From positions 1 through 64,000 of the forward strand of contig NZ_QXNY01000008.1 of NCBI RefSeq assembly GCF_003572205.1: a stretch of DNA of 64,000 nucleotides, given 5' to 3'. The number at the start of each line of letters is the position of its first letter. The first letter of the stretch is position 1. This document shows positions 43,383 through 52,025 of the stretch, piece by piece. A program made the position numbers and the translations under genes. This stretch comes from Algihabitans albus (GTDB lineage: Bacteria; Pseudomonadota; Alphaproteobacteria; Kiloniellales; DSM-21159). The notes below the pieces were generated by a model. It saw only the letters and a program-made list of their open reading frames with translations, was not told where the DNA came from and did not search any database.

Positions 43383-43495
43383 GCGCGCGCCAAGCTTGCG
43401 CTTTCTCACGACTGGGGGCTCTCGCGCGGCAGCTCCCGGCACCCCTTTCGCCTTCACCGCCGTGCCGTCCTTGACCAAGAAAAGGAACTCACGTC

Positions 43496-43675
43496 ATGAA
43501 CTTCGCCAACTACCGCAAGCTCATCGTCGCGCTGATCGGCGCCCTGCTGATCGCGGTCGACCAGTTCCTCGGCTTTTCCGTCTCTTGGGAAGCCGAGGAG
43601 ATCGTCAATACGGCGGTCCCGATCCTGACCGCCCTGGGGGTCTGGATCGTGCCGAACGATCCGGAGCCGGCGTGA
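43496..43675 (+). CDS. Putative holin
   Basis: A 59-residue protein starting at ATG 43496 behind AAAAGGAAC: a basic N-terminus (NFANYRK), two transmembrane helices (LIVALIGALLIAVDQFLGF and NTAVPILTALGVWIV) and a short acidic end. The layout fits small phage holins that open the membrane for the endolysin. It lies between the endolysin and the Rz gene and overlaps the latter (GTGA). Confidence 0.7.
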   Translation: MNFANYRKLIVALIGALLIAVDQFLGFSVSWEAEEIVNTAVPILTALGVWIVPNDPEPA

Positions 43676-43890
43676 CCTGGCTTACGGTCCTACGGTTGCT
43701 CCTGTCTCTGACAGACGGTCTCGTCGCAACGCTGCGGGACCGTCAGTTGCTCGAGGTCGGTGAGGCGAAGGCGATCGCCAAGGGACTGGAGGATAGCCGT
43801 GCAGCCCTTGAGGAACTTCGCCGTGCTCGCCGGGATCCTGTTGTCCGCCAGCGGGTGCGCGACACCTGGACTCGGGACGACCGACCCTAG
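43672..43890 (+). CDS. Rz-like inner-membrane spanin
   Basis: A 72-residue protein starting at GTG 43672: an N-terminal hydrophobic segment (TWLTVLRLLLSLTDGLVATL) and then a charged helical domain (AKAIAKGLEDSRAALEELRR). This is the i-spanin plan. It overlaps the holin stop and its 3' half overlaps the Rz1-like gene in another frame, which is typical of Rz/Rz1 pairs. It acts in outer-membrane disruption at lysis. Confidence 0.65.
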   Translation: MTWLTVLRLLLSLTDGLVATLRDRQLLEVGEAKAIAKGLEDSRAALEELRRARRDPVVRQRVRDTWTRDDRP

Positions 43891-44020
43891 CTTCTGCCAG
43901 GTCTACGAACCTTATACTCTTCCGGCTTCAGCCTTGCAGGTCATGACGGCCGGAGAGATCAGGGCCTGGGAGGACAACTTGATAGCCTACGAGGGGCTCT
44001 GTCTGCTCAGCTCAAGCTAG
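43799..44020 (+). CDS. Rz1-like outer-membrane lipoprotein spanin
   Basis: A 73-residue protein starting at GTG 43799, 92 bases within the Rz frame (+1). It has a lipoprotein signal (FAVLAGILLSASGC, lipobox S-A-S-G-C) and a short soluble part. Rz1 lipoproteins are characteristically embedded in or overlap rz. Last recognisable gene of the virion locus. Confidence 0.68.
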   Translation: MQPLRNFAVLAGILLSASGCATPGLGTTDPSFCQVYEPYTLPASALQVMTAGEIRAWEDNLIAYEGLCLLSSS

Positions 44021-44147
44021 CCAGTGTCCGCACGCTCGTTAAGCCCCCCAAGGTGATCGGCGTCCTTGCTACCCGGCTCAACCGATGGGCAGGCGGCGGT
44101 CGGCGCAAGGCTTGAGAAGGTCGACCAACTCGACCTTAAGCGCGCGC

Positions 44148-44345
44148 CTACTCCTCTGGGGCCAAGGGGGATAGCAGATCCTCCGTGTCTTCGCGTCTGC
44201 GCTCCTCTTTCACCCTCTCTTCGATCGAGACGTCCTTGTCGGCCGAGACGACCTTTGGGTCCTGCTTGGCGGGGACTGGCCGAGGATATGGGGATGGCGC
44301 GGGCTCCGGTGTGATCGGTACGCCTGCGCCATCGAACCGCAGCCG
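44148..44345 (-). pseudogene. Detached in-frame 3' end of the mechanosensitive channel gene
   Basis: Directly after the TAA at 44346-44348 the same frame continues for 65 codons to TAG at 44148-44150: RLRFDGAGVPITPEPAPSPY and later DKDVSIEERVKEERRREDTE ending in APEE. The composition is coding-like and the junction PEPI-stop-RLRF suggests an original Tyr codon (TAC or TAT) turned into TAA. The rest of 44021-44147 shows nothing recognisable. Confidence 0.65.
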
Positions 44346-45539
44346 TTAGATCGGTTCCGGCAGACCGAACCCCTCGCTCTCCAGCGCCTCTTTCGTGACA
44401 CGGATGGCTTCTCCGCGGGCGACCAGGAAATCCGTCTTGCGCTGGTCGATCCATCCGATCAGACGAACGACAACGTTGGAGTCCCCGACCGCTTGCGCCG
44501 TAGCCAGATCGGCGTCGGCATCGACGCCCAAGTCGAACTCGAAGCGGCGTTCGGGATTGGGGCTGAAGTTGAGGATGCGGCTTTTGAAGACGGTCGCGTT
44601 CGGGATGCGGATGTGGTTGCCGTCGGATGACAGCAGGATGGTGGCACGCGACGTCAGGCGTATGACGTTGCCTTGCTCGCCGTCGATCTCCACGAAATCG
44701 TTCGGCCTGAACGGCTGTCGCACGCTCAGTATGATGCTCGCCATGAAGTTCTCGACGGTGTCGCGAACGGCGAATCCGATGGCCAGACCGACAAGGCCGG
44801 CCGCCCCCAGCAGCGTCCCGATCAGGGCGACAGCGCCGAGGATATCGAGAGCGACCACCAGTCCGGCCAGAATGAAGGCGATTCGGACGATCTGCCGATA
44901 GATATCGGCGATAAAGCGATTCGGAGCCAAGCGTTCGAAAGGTTGCCGGCTGGTCGCCAGAATGAAACCGCAGGCCGCGATAACCAGAAAGACGGCGAAG
45001 GCGACGAGCAGCAGGGGAAGATAGGCGATCACTTGATCGAGCCGGGACAGGAAACGCTCCCAGGCCGGGTTGAGGCGGTCCGACAAGTCGGTCGTTTCCG
45101 CCACGGCATTTTCAATCGTGACCATGCCCTGGACCCGGGCGACCAAGGCTGCCAAGTCTTCGACATCGCCGGCTTCGAGAACCCGGCCCGTCAGCGTGAC
45201 CACGCCCGCGTTCACCTCGACGGCGACCTGCGAGAAGTCTTCGATCTTACCGAGAATCGTGCGGATCCGACGTTCGATCGCGACGTCGGTTGCGTCGTCG
45301 TCGTCGAGGGAGATGCCGGCCGGCGGCTGTGTTCCCGGCACCGCGCTGTCCTGCGCGTGTCGCTGTCGCCATGATGGGTGGGTGGGCTGTCCGGAAGGGC
45401 CGGCGGTCGCAGCGGCGCTGTTCGGTCTCGCGAAGCCCGGGGGCCTTCGGCGAACCTCGGACAGTCCGCGATCTTCAATACGATGAGACGGGCGAGGCGC
45501 GCCTGCCGCATCGAAACGTCCCGTTCGCGGCACCGGCAT
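44346..45539 (-). CDS. BON-domain MscS-type mechanosensitive channel, C-terminally truncated
   Basis: A 397-residue protein. Residues about 85-155 are a BON domain (IERRIRTILGKIEDFSQVAV, VTLTGRVLEAGDVEDLAALV); then transmembrane helices, the pore helix (AAGLVGLAIGFAVRDTVENF) and the beta domain (PFRPNDFVEIDGEQGNVIRL, IPNATVFKSRILNFS). It releases solutes on osmotic downshock. The frame ends at TAA but continues in frame for 65 codons beyond, so the tail was probably lost by a nonsense mutation. The N-terminal about 65 residues lack a signal peptide and look non-conserved, so the true start is uncertain. Confidence 0.8.
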   Translation of the reverse strand: MPVPRTGRFDAAGAPRPSHRIEDRGLSEVRRRPPGFARPNSAAATAGPSGQPTHPSWRQRHAQDSAVPGTQPPAGISLDDDDATDVAIERRIRTILGKIEDFSQVAVEVNAGVVTLTGRVLEAGDVEDLAALVARVQGMVTIENAVAETTDLSDRLNPAWERFLSRLDQVIAYLPLLLVAFAVFLVIAACGFILATSRQPFERLAPNRFIADIYRQIVRIAFILAGLVVALDILGAVALIGTLLGAAGLVGLAIGFAVRDTVENFMASIILSVRQPFRPNDFVEIDGEQGNVIRLTSRATILLSSDGNHIRIPNATVFKSRILNFSPNPERRFEFDLGVDADADLATAQAVGDSNVVVRLIGWIDQRKTDFLVARGEAIRVTKEALESEGFGLPEPI

Positions 45540-45544
45540 GCGAT

Positions 45545-46573
45545 CTAGTAGAGGCGCTCGACGCAGAAGTCGATGGCCTGGAGCAGTGCCTGCTTGGCGG
45601 CGTTGTCCGGAAAGATCCCAAGGTCCAGGCGCGCGCGCTCCGCATAGTCGCGGGCCCGCTGCTTCGAGTCCTCCAGCGCGCCGTGCCGCTGCATCAGGGC
45701 GAGGGCCTGCTCCAGGTCGCCGTCTCGCTGTTCCAGATCTTCGACGCAGCGCCGCCAGAAGCTCTTCTCGTCTTCGCTGCCACGCGCGAAGGCTAGAACA
45801 AGTGGCAAGGTGATCTTGCCTTCGCGAAAATCATCCCCGATCGACTTGCCGAGCGCCAGTTGTTCGGCCGAGTAATCCAGGATGTCGTCGACCAGTTGGA
45901 AGGCGTTGCCGAAGTTGAGGCCGAAGCTGCGCAGCGCCAGTTGCTCGCTGTCCGGCCGGTCGGCCACCACCGCGCCGATCTCGCAGGCGGCGGAGAAGAG
46001 CGCGGCAGTCTTCGCCTCGATCACCTCCAGATAGGCCTGTTCGTCGGTCGCCGTGTCGTTGGCGGTCATCAACTGGTGCACCTCGCCCTCGGCAATGGTG
46101 GCGGAGGCATCCGACAGCAGCTTGAGGACGGCCAGCGAGCCGTCTGCGACCATCAACTGAAAGGCTCGGGAAAAGAGGAAATCGCCGACCAGCACGCTGG
46201 CCTTGTTGCCCCAGACGGCGTTGGCCGTCTCCAGGCCGCGGCGCAGGTGGCTGTCGTCGACCACGTCGTCGTGCAGCAGGGTCGCCGTGTGAATGAACTC
46301 CACGCAGGCGGCGAGCGCATAGTGCCGTTCGCCCCGCGCGCCGCAAAGCCGGGCCGCGGCCAGTGTCAGCATGGGGCGCAGGCGCTTGCCCCCGGCCGCG
46401 ACGATGTGTCCGGCCAATTGCGGGATCAGCGCCACCGGCGACTGCATTTTGTCCAGAATGATCCTATTGACCCGCGTCAGGTCGTCCGCGACCAGACCCT
46501 GCAGCGGCTCCAGACTGCCCGCCAGCGGCGGTTTGCCGTCCGTTCGGGACTGGTCCCGGCGGTCGGCTTGCAT
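45545..46573 (-). CDS. ispB: Polyprenyl (octaprenyl-type) diphosphate synthase
   Basis: A 342-residue all-helical enzyme that extends farnesyl diphosphate with IPP to make the quinone side chain. The two Asp-rich motifs are LLHDDVVDDSHLRRG and FQLVDDILDYSAEQ; GGKRLRPMLTL (IPP-binding) and the late DDFREGKITLPLV are present. The residues before the first Asp motif (VEFIHTATLLHDD) fit long-chain synthases. ATG 46573 is used; an upstream TTG at 46597 would add LALRPVAE. Divergent from the DUF2007 gene. Confidence 0.92.
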   Translation of the reverse strand: MQADRRDQSRTDGKPPLAGSLEPLQGLVADDLTRVNRIILDKMQSPVALIPQLAGHIVAAGGKRLRPMLTLAAARLCGARGERHYALAACVEFIHTATLLHDDVVDDSHLRRGLETANAVWGNKASVLVGDFLFSRAFQLMVADGSLAVLKLLSDASATIAEGEVHQLMTANDTATDEQAYLEVIEAKTAALFSAACEIGAVVADRPDSEQLALRSFGLNFGNAFQLVDDILDYSAEQLALGKSIGDDFREGKITLPLVLAFARGSEDEKSFWRRCVEDLEQRDGDLEQALALMQRHGALEDSKQRARDYAERARLDLGIFPDNAAKQALLQAIDFCVERLY

Positions 46574-46833
46574 TTCGGCGACGGGGCGCAAGGCCAATAC
46601 TTCGCTTTCTTATCTCTAGCTGACCGCCCTTGCCCGGTTCCTGCTCGGTAGGAGCCGGCGCAAAGCGCGTGCTACTGTGACCAATGTGGGGTTGCGCGGC
46701 CTGCCGACAACAGACCGACTCCCCAGCCCTCCCTTGCAACGGCAGCATAGGAACAAGCGGCGGGCGGTCAAGCGTTGGGGAAAACCGGCCGCATTTCTGG
46801 CGGATCTGAGAGTTCGGTCGGGAGATCGAGGTT

Positions 46834-47061
46834 ATGCGCGAACTGTTGCGGACCAACGACCTGGTGAAGCTGTCCTGGCTGCAGGCGCTGTTGCGCGATG
46901 CCGGGATCGAGCCGCTGGTGCTGGACAGTCACGCCAGCGTGCTGGAGGGCTCGGCCATCGCCATCCCGCGCCGTCTGGTGGTGGTGGAGGAGGATTACGG
47001 TGCTGCGCGGCGTCTGCTGGAGCAGGCTGGGGAGGAGGTCTGGTCGGGCGAGGGTTGGTAA
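46834..47061 (+). CDS. DUF2007-family small protein
   Basis: A 75-residue protein with the family pattern MRELLRTNDLVKLSWLQALL, AGIEPLVLDSHASV, and GSAIAIPRRLVVVEEDYGAA. These proteins have a GlnB-like fold and an unknown, possibly signalling, role. They are often found beside the methylase gene that follows two bases later, and the pair is likely an operon. Confidence 0.88.
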   Translation: MRELLRTNDLVKLSWLQALLRDAGIEPLVLDSHASVLEGSAIAIPRRLVVVEEDYGAARRLLEQAGEEVWSGEGW

Positions 47062-47063
47062 CC

Positions 47064-47822
47064 ATGACGACCAGCGACGACCGACTCCTGGACGGCCGGG
47101 TCTCTCTGCGCCAGCCGCTGGCGGGCTATCGCGCCGCGATCGACCCGGTCCTGCTGGCCGCCGCCGTTCCGGCCCGGCCCGGCGAACGGGTCCTGGAGTT
47201 GGGCTGCGGCGCCGGCGCCGCAGCGCTCTGTCTGCTGGTGCGTCTCCCCAATCTGTCCGTGACCGGGCTGGAACTGCAGCCGGGGCTGGCCGCGCTGGCC
47301 CGGCATAACGCGGAGGCAAACGGGCGGTCTGCCGAAGGTGCCGCGCCGCCTGCGGCGGGCCTGACCGTCCTGGAGGGCGACGTCGCCGCGCCGCCGAGGA
47401 CCTTGGGCAGCGGTTACGACCGGGTGTTGCTCAATCCTCCGTTTCAGCTCTCCGCGGCCGAGGCGTCGCCTCTGGCCAGCAAGGATCTTGCGAATCGGGA
47501 AGCCAGCGCACCGCTGACCCTGTGGCTCGAACTCGGTCTCCGGCGGCTGAGGCAAGGCGGCACTCTGACGCTGATCCACCGGGCCGAGCGGTTGAGCTTC
47601 ATTTTGGCCGCTCTGGAGGGGGCGGCCGGCGACCTTCGCGTGCTGCCGCTCTGGCCGCAGACCGGCAAGCCAGCAAAGCGCATCCTCGTCCAGGCAACAC
47701 GGGGCAGCCGTGCCGGAACCACGCTGCTGCCGGGACTGTCGCTGCACGCGTCTGCAGGCCAATTCACCGCGGAAGCGGAGGCTGTCCTGCGTGGACGGGC
47801 GCAACTCTCCCTGGACGAGTGA
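47064..47822 (+). CDS. TrmN6-like tRNA1(Val) adenine-N6 methyltransferase
   Basis: A 252-residue class I methyltransferase. The start region (LLDGRVSLRQPLAGYRAAID, PVLLAAAVPA) is typical of TrmN6; motif I is VLELGCGAGAAALCL; the N6-adenine signature is LLNPPFQ; the late part has KPAKRILVQATRG. It would methylate A37 of tRNA-Val1 or a similar RNA base. ATG 47064 lies right after the DUF2007 stop. Confidence 0.85.
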   Translation: MTTSDDRLLDGRVSLRQPLAGYRAAIDPVLLAAAVPARPGERVLELGCGAGAAALCLLVRLPNLSVTGLELQPGLAALARHNAEANGRSAEGAAPPAAGLTVLEGDVAAPPRTLGSGYDRVLLNPPFQLSAAEASPLASKDLANREASAPLTLWLELGLRRLRQGGTLTLIHRAERLSFILAALEGAAGDLRVLPLWPQTGKPAKRILVQATRGSRAGTTLLPGLSLHASAGQFTAEAEAVLRGRAQLSLDE

Positions 47823-47938
47823 CAGCCGGCGGCCGGAATCGGACGGATGCCGCGCCGCAAAAACTCTTTGCCCGTCCGCCGGATTCCCTGAAATACTCGC
47901 TCGCAATTATACGAAGTGACAGGGGGTAACGGCTGGGC

Positions 47939-49054
47939 ATGCGCGACGGAGCGGTCGCAGCGATCGACGTGCGCGACCTTACGAAGGTCTTCGGTAGCGG
48001 CACCGATCAGGTGCGTGCGCTCGACCGGGTCTCCCTGACGATCGCACGCAACGAGTTCTTCACCCTGCTGGGCCCCTCGGGCTGCGGCAAGACCACGCTG
48101 CTCCGTCTCATCGCGGGGTTCGAACAGCCGAGCCAGGGTGAGATCTTTTTGGACGGCGAGGACATCGCCGGCCGGCCGCCTTTCAAGCGCCCGGTCAACA
48201 CCGTGTTCCAGTCCTACGCGCTCTTTCCCAACATGACGGTGGCGCAGAATGTCGCCTTCGGCCTCGAGATGCAGGGCTGGGAGCCGGCGCGCATCGGCGG
48301 CCGCGTCGCCGAGATGCTGGATCTGGTGAAGATGGAGCGGCTGGGCGACCGCCGCCCCGGCCAGCTCTCCGGCGGCCAGCAGCAGCGTGTCGCCCTGGCC
48401 CGGGCGCTGGCCAACGCCCCGCGCGTGCTGTTGCTCGACGAACCGCTTTCGGCGCTGGATTTCAAGCTGCGCAAGGAGATGCAGGTCGAGCTGAAACGTC
48501 TGCAGCGCGAAACCGGCATCACCTTCGTCTTCGTCACCCACGATCAGGAAGAGGCGCTGACCATGTCGGACCGTGTCGCGGTAATGTCCGACGGTACGGT
48601 GCAGCAGACCGGTGGCCCGGACGAGATCTACGAACGCCCGATCAACCGCTTCGTTGCAGACTTCATCGGCGAGACCAACTTCCTGCCGGCCGAAGTCGCA
48701 CTGCGCGGCGCGCGCTACAGGGTCCCCGGCGGTGCTCTGCTGTCCGGCCGCGATCCCCACGATCATACCGAAGGTGCCGAGGTGACCCTGGCTTTGAGGC
48801 CGGAGCGTGTCGACTTGCTTGCCGGCGGGGACGGCCCGGCTGGCGATGTGGCCGGCGATGGCCATCTGACCGGCAGCGTGACGCAGGTGGTCTACTTCGG
48901 GACCGACACGCTCTACGTCCTGGAAATCGACGGCATTCCAGGCCCCTTTCAGGTGCGCGTGCAGAACCGCCAGGGGGCCCAGGCCGACTTCGCGGCCGGC
49001 GCGCGGGTCGGCGTTCGGGTCGGTGCCGATGCGGTTCAGGTGCTGGTCGACTGA
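47939..49054 (+). CDS. potA: Polyamine ABC transporter, ATP-binding protein
   Basis: A 371-residue ATPase of the spermidine/putrescine importer. Walker [11 protein letters not shown]-loop [20 protein letters not shown], signature [16 protein letters not shown], Walker [13 protein letters not shown] and switch His in THDQEEAL are intact; the C-terminal TOBE domain follows. First gene of potABCD; the stop overlaps potB (TGATG). Confidence 0.93.
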   Translation: MRDGAVAAIDVRDLTKVFGSGTDQVRALDRVSLTIARNEFFTLLGPSGCGKTTLLRLIAGFEQPSQGEIFLDGEDIAGRPPFKRPVNTVFQSYALFPNMTVAQNVAFGLEMQGWEPARIGGRVAEMLDLVKMERLGDRRPGQLSGGQQQRVALARALANAPRVLLLDEPLSALDFKLRKEMQVELKRLQRETGITFVFVTHDQEEALTMSDRVAVMSDGTVQQTGGPDEIYERPINRFVADFIGETNFLPAEVALRGARYRVPGGALLSGRDPHDHTEGAEVTLALRPERVDLLAGGDGPAGDVAGDGHLTGSVTQVVYFGTDTLYVLEIDGIPGPFQVRVQNRQGAQADFAAGARVGVRVGADAVQVLVD

Positions 49055-50013
49055 TGGCCGTGCCTCCGACGGACTCCCTCAGTGACTCGCCCTCCCTCTC
49101 TCCCCTGACTGCGCTCGCCGATCTGCTGCGCCGCAGCCGCAGGGCGCGTCTGATCGCCTTGATCGGACCGGCGCTGCTGATCATCGGCGTCTTCATGCTG
49201 CTGCCGATCGGGCTGATGGCCTATGTCTCGATGCTCGAGCGCGGCGTCAACGGCGGCGTGCAGTGGGGCGTCCATACCGTGGATGCCTATGTGGCCTTCC
49301 TCTTCGAAGAGAACCTGCTGGGCGATCTGGCGATCAACCCCGACTACCTGCAGATCTTCGCCCGCTCCTTCATCCTCTCCTCCGTCACCACTCTGGCTTG
49401 CCTGGCGATCGGGTTTCCGGCCGCCTTCTACATGGCGTTGCAGCCGGCGAAGTATCGCAACCTGCTGATCTTCCTGGTGACCATCCCCTTCTGGACCAAC
49501 CTGCTGGTCCGCAACTACGCCTGGATCCTGCTGCTGCGCAGCAACGGTCTGGTCAACGAGAGCCTGATGGGATTGGGCCTGATCGATCAGCCCATCACCT
49601 TGCTCTACACCAACGTCGCCATCACGCTGGGGCTGGTCTATTCCTTCCTGCCCTTCATGGTGCTGCCGATCTACGCCAGCCTGGAAAAGCTCGATCTGCG
49701 GTTGGTCGAGGCGGCCTTCGACCTGGGCGCCAACAAGCGCCGCGCCTTCCAGCGGGTGATCGTGCCCTTGGCCCTGCCGGGCATCGCGGCGGGCTGTATT
49801 CTGGTCTTCGTTCCCTCGCTGGGCGCCTTCATCACGCCCGAGCTGCTCGGCGGCTCCAAGTCGATGATGATCGGCAACCTGATTCAGAGCCAGTTCGGGG
49901 CGGCGCGCAACTGGCCCCTGGGCGCGGCCCTGGCCTTCGCGCTGCTCTCCATCGTGCTGCTGGCGATGACGCTCTACCTGATGCGTTTCCGCCGCCCGCC
50001 GGGACGCGGGTAG
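49054..50013 (+). CDS. potB: Polyamine ABC transporter, permease
   Basis: A 319-residue inner-membrane permease with six predicted helices and the EAA-type coupling loop (EAAFDLGANKRRAFQRVIVP, then LALPGIAAG). The N-terminal about 30 residues are a hydrophilic extension. It pairs with potC to form the channel. Overlaps potA by one base. Confidence 0.92.
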   Translation: MAVPPTDSLSDSPSLSPLTALADLLRRSRRARLIALIGPALLIIGVFMLLPIGLMAYVSMLERGVNGGVQWGVHTVDAYVAFLFEENLLGDLAINPDYLQIFARSFILSSVTTLACLAIGFPAAFYMALQPAKYRNLLIFLVTIPFWTNLLVRNYAWILLLRSNGLVNESLMGLGLIDQPITLLYTNVAITLGLVYSFLPFMVLPIYASLEKLDLRLVEAAFDLGANKRRAFQRVIVPLALPGIAAGCILVFVPSLGAFITPELLGGSKSMMIGNLIQSQFGAARNWPLGAALAFALLSIVLLAMTLYLMRFRRPPGRG

Positions 50014-50027
50014 AGGGGCGCCGGGCG

Positions 50028-50822
50028 ATGTCGAGACGCAGCAAGAACCCGCTCTGGAGATTCCCCGGCATCGCGCCGGGGGCCGCGTTCTTCTTCGCCT
50101 ATCTCTACCTGCCGATCTTCGTGCTGATCGCCTTTTCCTTCAACGAGAACCGCCAGGCGACCATCTGGACGGGCTTCTCGCTCGACTGGTACGGCGTCGT
50201 GCTGCGCAACGACGATATTCTGTCGGCGGCCGGAAACTCGTTGATCGTGGCGACGACGGCGACCCTGATCGCCACGTCGGTCGCACTGTTGGCCGCCCTG
50301 GCCATGGCGCGTCACCGCTTCCGCGGCGAGGACGGCGTCAACGCGGTGATCGCCTTTCCCCTGATCATTCCCGAGATCGTGACGGCCGTCGCGACGCTGC
50401 TGTTCTTCGTCGCGCTCGGTATCCAGCTCGGCCTGACGACGGTGATCATCGCCCACACCGTCTTCTGCATTCCCTTCGCCTACCTGCCGATCCGCGCGCG
50501 CCTCCAGGGCCTGGACCCCGCGCTGCCGGAGGCGGCGGCCGATCTCTATGCCAACGAGATCCAGGCCTTCCGGCGCGTCACCCTGCCGCTGCTCTGGCCG
50601 GGTATCCTGTCGGGCGCCATGCTCTCCTTCATCATCTCCCTCGATACCTTCACCATCACCTATTTCGTGGCGGGGCCCGGCGCGACCACGTTGCCGGTCT
50701 ACATCTTCGGCATGATCCGGATCGGCATCACGCCCGAGGTCAATGCCATCTCCGCCCTGATGTTGGTGGTCTCCATCGTCTTCGTCACGCTCTCTTTCCT
50801 GGTCGGAAGGTTGCGCCGTTGA
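50028..50822 (+). CDS. potC: Polyamine ABC transporter, permease
   Basis: A 264-residue permease with six helices and the EAA loop (EAAADLYANEIQAFRRVTLP, then LLWPGILSG). The N-terminal segment GAAFFFAYLYLPIFVLIAFS and FNENRQATIWTGFSLDWY are typical of PotC. ATG 50028 lies 14 bases after the potB stop. Confidence 0.92.
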   Translation: MSRRSKNPLWRFPGIAPGAAFFFAYLYLPIFVLIAFSFNENRQATIWTGFSLDWYGVVLRNDDILSAAGNSLIVATTATLIATSVALLAALAMARHRFRGEDGVNAVIAFPLIIPEIVTAVATLLFFVALGIQLGLTTVIIAHTVFCIPFAYLPIRARLQGLDPALPEAAADLYANEIQAFRRVTLPLLWPGILSGAMLSFIISLDTFTITYFVAGPGATTLPVYIFGMIRIGITPEVNAISALMLVVSIVFVTLSFLVGRLRR

Positions 50823-50900
50823 CGCCTTGACGCTGCCGGCGCAACCATCTTGCCGGCGCTGGTTGGGATGCAAATCGATAACAGGGAGTGGGAAAAAGCT

Positions 50901-51941
50901 ATGAAACGACATCTGATCGCAGCCGCCTCGGCGGTTGCCCTGCTTGCCGGCGCCAACGCCGCCAAGGCCGGGGGCGAGCTGTTCCTCTACAACTGGTCCA
51001 ACTACTTTCCGCCCGAGCTGCTGACCAAGTTCGAGGAGGAGACGGGCATCGCCGTCACACTCGACGTTTACGATTCCAACGAGACCATGCTGGCCAAGCT
51101 GCAGGCCGGGGCCGGTGGCTACGACGTCATCGTGCCGTCCGGCTACATGGTCGCCATTCTGATCGAGGAAGGCTTGGCGCAGCGGATCGATGCGCTCGAG
51201 ATGTCCAACGGCGCGAAGATCGTGGCGCCGCATGACGCGCCCTTCTTCGATCCCGAGCGGCTTTACTCCGCGCCCTACATGTGGGGCACCACCGGTGTCA
51301 CCTACGACTCGGAGCGGATCGATGGCGACCTGGAGGAAAGCTGGAAGGAGGTTTTCGAGCCCCGTCCCGAACTGCAGGGCCAGATCGCCATGCTGAACGA
51401 CGAGGTCGAGGTCTACAACGCCGCCGCCTACTACCTGGGCTTCAACAAGTGCACCGAGGCGCCGGAGGAGGCCCAGGCGATCCTCGAGCTGCTGGAGGCC
51501 CAGAAGCCCCACGTGAAGATGTACCAGTCGGACGGCACCATCGACCGGATGATTTCCGGCGAGGTGATCATGCATCACCAGTGGAACGGCGCTTCCCACC
51601 GGACCTCTACCGATCTGCCGTCCGCCGTCTATATCTATCCGGTCGAGGGCATCACCTTCTGGACCGACAACTTCATGATCCCGGCGGATGCCCCCAACGC
51701 CGAGAACGCGAGGACCTTCATCGACTGGATGCTGGCGCCGGAGAACGCGGCCGTCGCCTCCAACTTCACCGGCTATATGAACGCTATCGACGGCTCGTCC
51801 GACTATCTCGACGAGGCGCTCAAGGCCAATCCGGCGGTCAACATGCCGGCGGAGTTCGCCGAGCGGCTGCGTCCGAGCATCGACTGCCCGGTCCCGGCGC
51901 GCGAGCTGCGCAACCGGGTCTGGACGCGCTTGAAGTCGTAG
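50901..51941 (+). CDS. potD: Periplasmic polyamine-binding protein
   Basis: A 346-residue solute-binding protein with a signal peptide (MKRHLIAAASAVALLAGANA, cleavage near AKAGG). Core: GGELFLYNWSNYFPPELLTK, YDVIVPSGYMVAILIEEGLA, PYMWGTTGVTYDSERI and NFMIPADAPNAENARTFIDW are typical of PotD/PotF. An AACAGGGAGTGG stretch precedes ATG 50901. An intrinsic terminator follows. Confidence 0.93.
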   Translation: MKRHLIAAASAVALLAGANAAKAGGELFLYNWSNYFPPELLTKFEEETGIAVTLDVYDSNETMLAKLQAGAGGYDVIVPSGYMVAILIEEGLAQRIDALEMSNGAKIVAPHDAPFFDPERLYSAPYMWGTTGVTYDSERIDGDLEESWKEVFEPRPELQGQIAMLNDEVEVYNAAAYYLGFNKCTEAPEEAQAILELLEAQKPHVKMYQSDGTIDRMISGEVIMHHQWNGASHRTSTDLPSAVYIYPVEGITFWTDNFMIPADAPNAENARTFIDWMLAPENAAVASNFTGYMNAIDGSSDYLDEALKANPAVNMPAEFAERLRPSIDCPVPARELRNRVWTRLKS

Positions 51942-51964
51942 GACGTCGTCTCAGTTGAGTCTCC

Positions 51965-52002
51965 GTGGCCGGGCGTCCATGACGGCGTCCGGCCACCTTT
52001 TT
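51965..52002 (+). terminator. Intrinsic terminator after potD
   Basis: GTGGCCGG pairs with CCGGCCAC, with an inner CGTC/GACG stem, followed by CTTTTTCCTTTT. It probably attenuates transcription between potD and the two catabolic genes that follow. Confidence 0.75.
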
Positions 52003-52025
52003 CCTTTTGCGGGAAAGGACAGTTT

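Larger units (their letters stand above)
6943..44020 (+). mobile_element. Podovirus-type (BPP-1/T7-like) virion locus, domesticated prophage or GTA-like
   Basis: Packaging, head, tail, internal-virion, tail-fibre and lysis genes run on the plus strand in normal podovirus order. Several match Bordetella phage BPP-1 gene families: Bbp19-like, the major capsid, Bbp16-like cement and an Mtd-like N-terminal domain. No integrase, excisionase, repressor, polymerase, primase or att repeat was found. Cellular genes interrupt the locus at 14371-22440 and 23248-23871. Boundaries are those of the first and last recognisable phage genes. Whether it makes particles, and whether these carry phage or host DNA, cannot be told from sequence alone. 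Confidence 0.75.

Noticed and set aside
43412-43434. Possible terminator hairpin between endolysin and holin genes
   Set aside because: Stem has a mismatch and no T-run; it would also separate genes that should be co-transcribed.
6943-44020. R- or F-type tailocin
   Set aside because: No sheath, tape-measure or baseplate genes; capsid, portal and terminase are present, so a headed short-tailed particle is indicated.
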